This document shows positions 62,701-64,000 of a DNA stretch of 64,000 nt, piece by piece. Numbering within the stretch: position 1 is the stretch's first letter; every line of letters starts with the position of its first letter. Below the pieces are notes generated by a model. It did not search any database. It was not told the DNA's origin and saw only the letters and a program-made list of their open reading frames with translations. Both the position numbers and the translations under genes were made by a program. The stretch is from Ustulina deusta (lineage: Eukaryota > Ascomycota > Sordariomycetes > Xylariales > Xylariaceae), in NCBI GenBank assembly GCA_023159155.1, contig JAJNNX010000012.1, positions 372,001 to 436,000 of the forward strand. Reading direction: 5' to 3'.

Positions 62701-64000
62701 AAACTTTATTGTAAATAAGTACTAATTTAAACAATAATTAATTTTAAGGTTAAAGTAGGCAAAAGTATTATTATTCCTATTAATTATTTAAATATGTTTA
62801 TTATAGCTATAGGTTATTTTATTTATTTTTAAGCTATTATAAACTTTTTATTTAATATATATAGCTTTATTATAGTATTAATTTAAAATAATTAAAATAT
62901 AGCTTAATATTTTGCAAATCTTAATAGATTTTTTATTTTTATTTATAAAAGCAATTTGCTTAGCTTTTATAAAAATATTTATATTTTTAATTTTATTTAA
63001 ACCTATTTTATATTTTTAAAGTTTAAAACTAAGAATGCTTATATAATTTTTTTAAAAATTTTTTAATATAGGTAAGCAAAAAAATAAAAATAATAAGAAT
63101 AACAATAAATATAAATATAGCTATTTTTTTAACTTGCCTAATCTGTTTAAGCTTTAAATACTACTTAATAAATTAAAAATAAATATATTATTAGATTAGG
63201 GACCTAAAGTTATATTTTAGATCAAATCTATTTTTTATAAATATTTTTATTTATTTTATTTTAAATTCAGCTATTTTAATAATAAAATTAAAATATTTAT
63301 TAAATTTAAAAAAAGCATTTTTACTAATAATTTTTACTAATACTTTTATTTTTAATTTTATAAAAACTATAATATAATAAATATTATTTTTAAGCCGCTT
63401 ATTAATATTAAAGTTATTAAACCTATACTTTTAAAACAACCTTGTTTTATTATATTGCTTACGTTTATTGTTTAGTATAAAAGCAAACCTTATATAATAG
63501 TTAATTTATAGAAAATTAATACTAAGGTTATTAATAATGCTTATTTGCTACTTTAGTAAAATAAAATATTTAGTACTTTATATAGATCTATAATTTTTAT
63601 TATTATTAATATTATAAAAAGCTTTTTTTAATAGAAAATCAAAAATTATAATAAATATAAAATAGCTTTTATTATATTATATTGTAGCTATAAATAATTT
63701 ATAGTTATAATAATAGAACTTAAAATTTTTTCTAGTTTTTTTTAATATTATATAAAAAAACTTTTATATTTATATTTATTTATATTAATAATAATATTAT
63801 TTTTTTTTTAGATTATAAAAAAATATATTAAATATTTTAATATTATTTTTAATATTCTAGCTATATTAAGTTATATTATAGCCTTAAAGAAATATTATTT
63901 TGTTTAATATAGTTTTAAAGCTTTTAGCTAATATATTTCCTATTTAAAGCTTTTTATAAACAAAAAAAAATATAAAACAATTAAATAGCTTAATATATTA
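59747..64000. other. RIP-degraded repeat, unresolved
   Basis: About 4.25 kb of AT-rich sequence with scattered GC remnants (for example around 61855-61910 and 62225-62280). I could not read transposon domains, terminal repeats or genes. It may be the flank of a nested older element, since element B separates it from 51.1-52.1 kb. Confidence 0.5.
60318..60489 (+). repeat. 21-bp minisatellite inside the AT block
   Basis: About eight tandem copies of a 21-bp unit, AGCTATATTTGCTATAAACTT with variants (TCTGCTATAGATTT, TTTACTACAAACTT). Because the unit is a multiple of three, the frame stays open and encodes a heptad SYICYKL/SYICYRF. Variation is again almost all C/T and G/A. Confidence 0.9.

Larger units (their letters stand above)
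44820..64000. repeat. AT-rich, RIP-degraded transposon block
   Basis: From about 44.82 kb to the window end the sequence is almost entirely A and T, with long poly-A/T runs and frequent TTAGCTA, TATAAAC and TTTAAAT words, and no ORF above 65 codons. G and C survive mainly in contexts such as AGC/GCT. Paired long repeats inside it differ almost only by C/T and G/A transitions. This is the signature of repeat-induced point mutation. Two LTR elements are resolved inside; the rest is unresolved. Confidence 0.95.

Overview
The window is nuclear DNA of a filamentous ascomycete (Pezizomycotina). Genes carry 48-180 bp GT-AG introns with CTAAC/CTGAC-type branch points. It encodes a HET-domain protein and a fungal non-reducing polyketide synthase. 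Its last 19 kb are saturated with C-to-T and G-to-A changes typical of repeat-induced point mutation (RIP). All exon models were assembled by hand from reading frames and splice signals.

Layout. 0.7-3.8 kb: a membrane-anchored amidohydrolase (minus). 5.1-6.1 kb: a sulfotransferase-like P-loop protein (minus). 7.6-14.2 kb: an eight-intron non-reducing PKS with SAT-KS-AT-PT-ACP-TE order (plus). 14.4-16.0 kb: a MOSC / FAD-NAD reductase / 2Fe-2S fusion, convergent with the PKS. 16.6-18.9 kb: GPI1 (PIG-Q), preceded by a candidate 74-residue two-TM microprotein. 21.8-24.5 kb: the nuclear exosome exonuclease RRP6. 26.4-27.8 kb: a MYND zinc-finger protein. 29.7-32.1 kb: a POT/PTR2 peptide transporter with one problematic splice junction. 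32-37.7 kb: gene-poor ground with broken coding relics, a 70-bp tandem duplication, a degenerate minisatellite, one unrecognised gene and a trinucleotide tract. 37.7-39.4 kb: a HET-domain protein. 40.9-42.1 kb: a second sulfotransferase-like paralogue. 42.7-44.5 kb: a hypothetical gene broken by a stop and a frameshift, and a truncated GH18 chitinase. 44.8-64 kb: an AT-rich RIP-degraded block.

Inside the AT block I could recover two Ty3/Gypsy retrotransposons in opposite orientation. One lies at about 45.14-51.12 kb (plus, ~240-bp LTRs) and one at about 52.08-59.75 kb (minus, ~181-bp LTRs). Reverse-transcriptase relics are still readable in both, and an integrase relic in the second. A 21-bp minisatellite lies at 60.3 kb.

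Working together. The PKS, the convergent MOSC-reductase and perhaps the divergent sulfotransferase-like gene could form a small biosynthetic cluster, but no transcription factor, P450 or dedicated exporter is adjacent. GPI1 and RRP6 are housekeeping genes, so the left half is ordinary euchromatin. The right half grades through decayed genes into transposon heterochromatin, as at a subtelomere or other AT-rich island. I found no clearly undescribed system. The best leads are the PKS / MOSC-reductase pair, the microprotein next to GPI1, and the in-frame intron beside the KS active-site cysteine.
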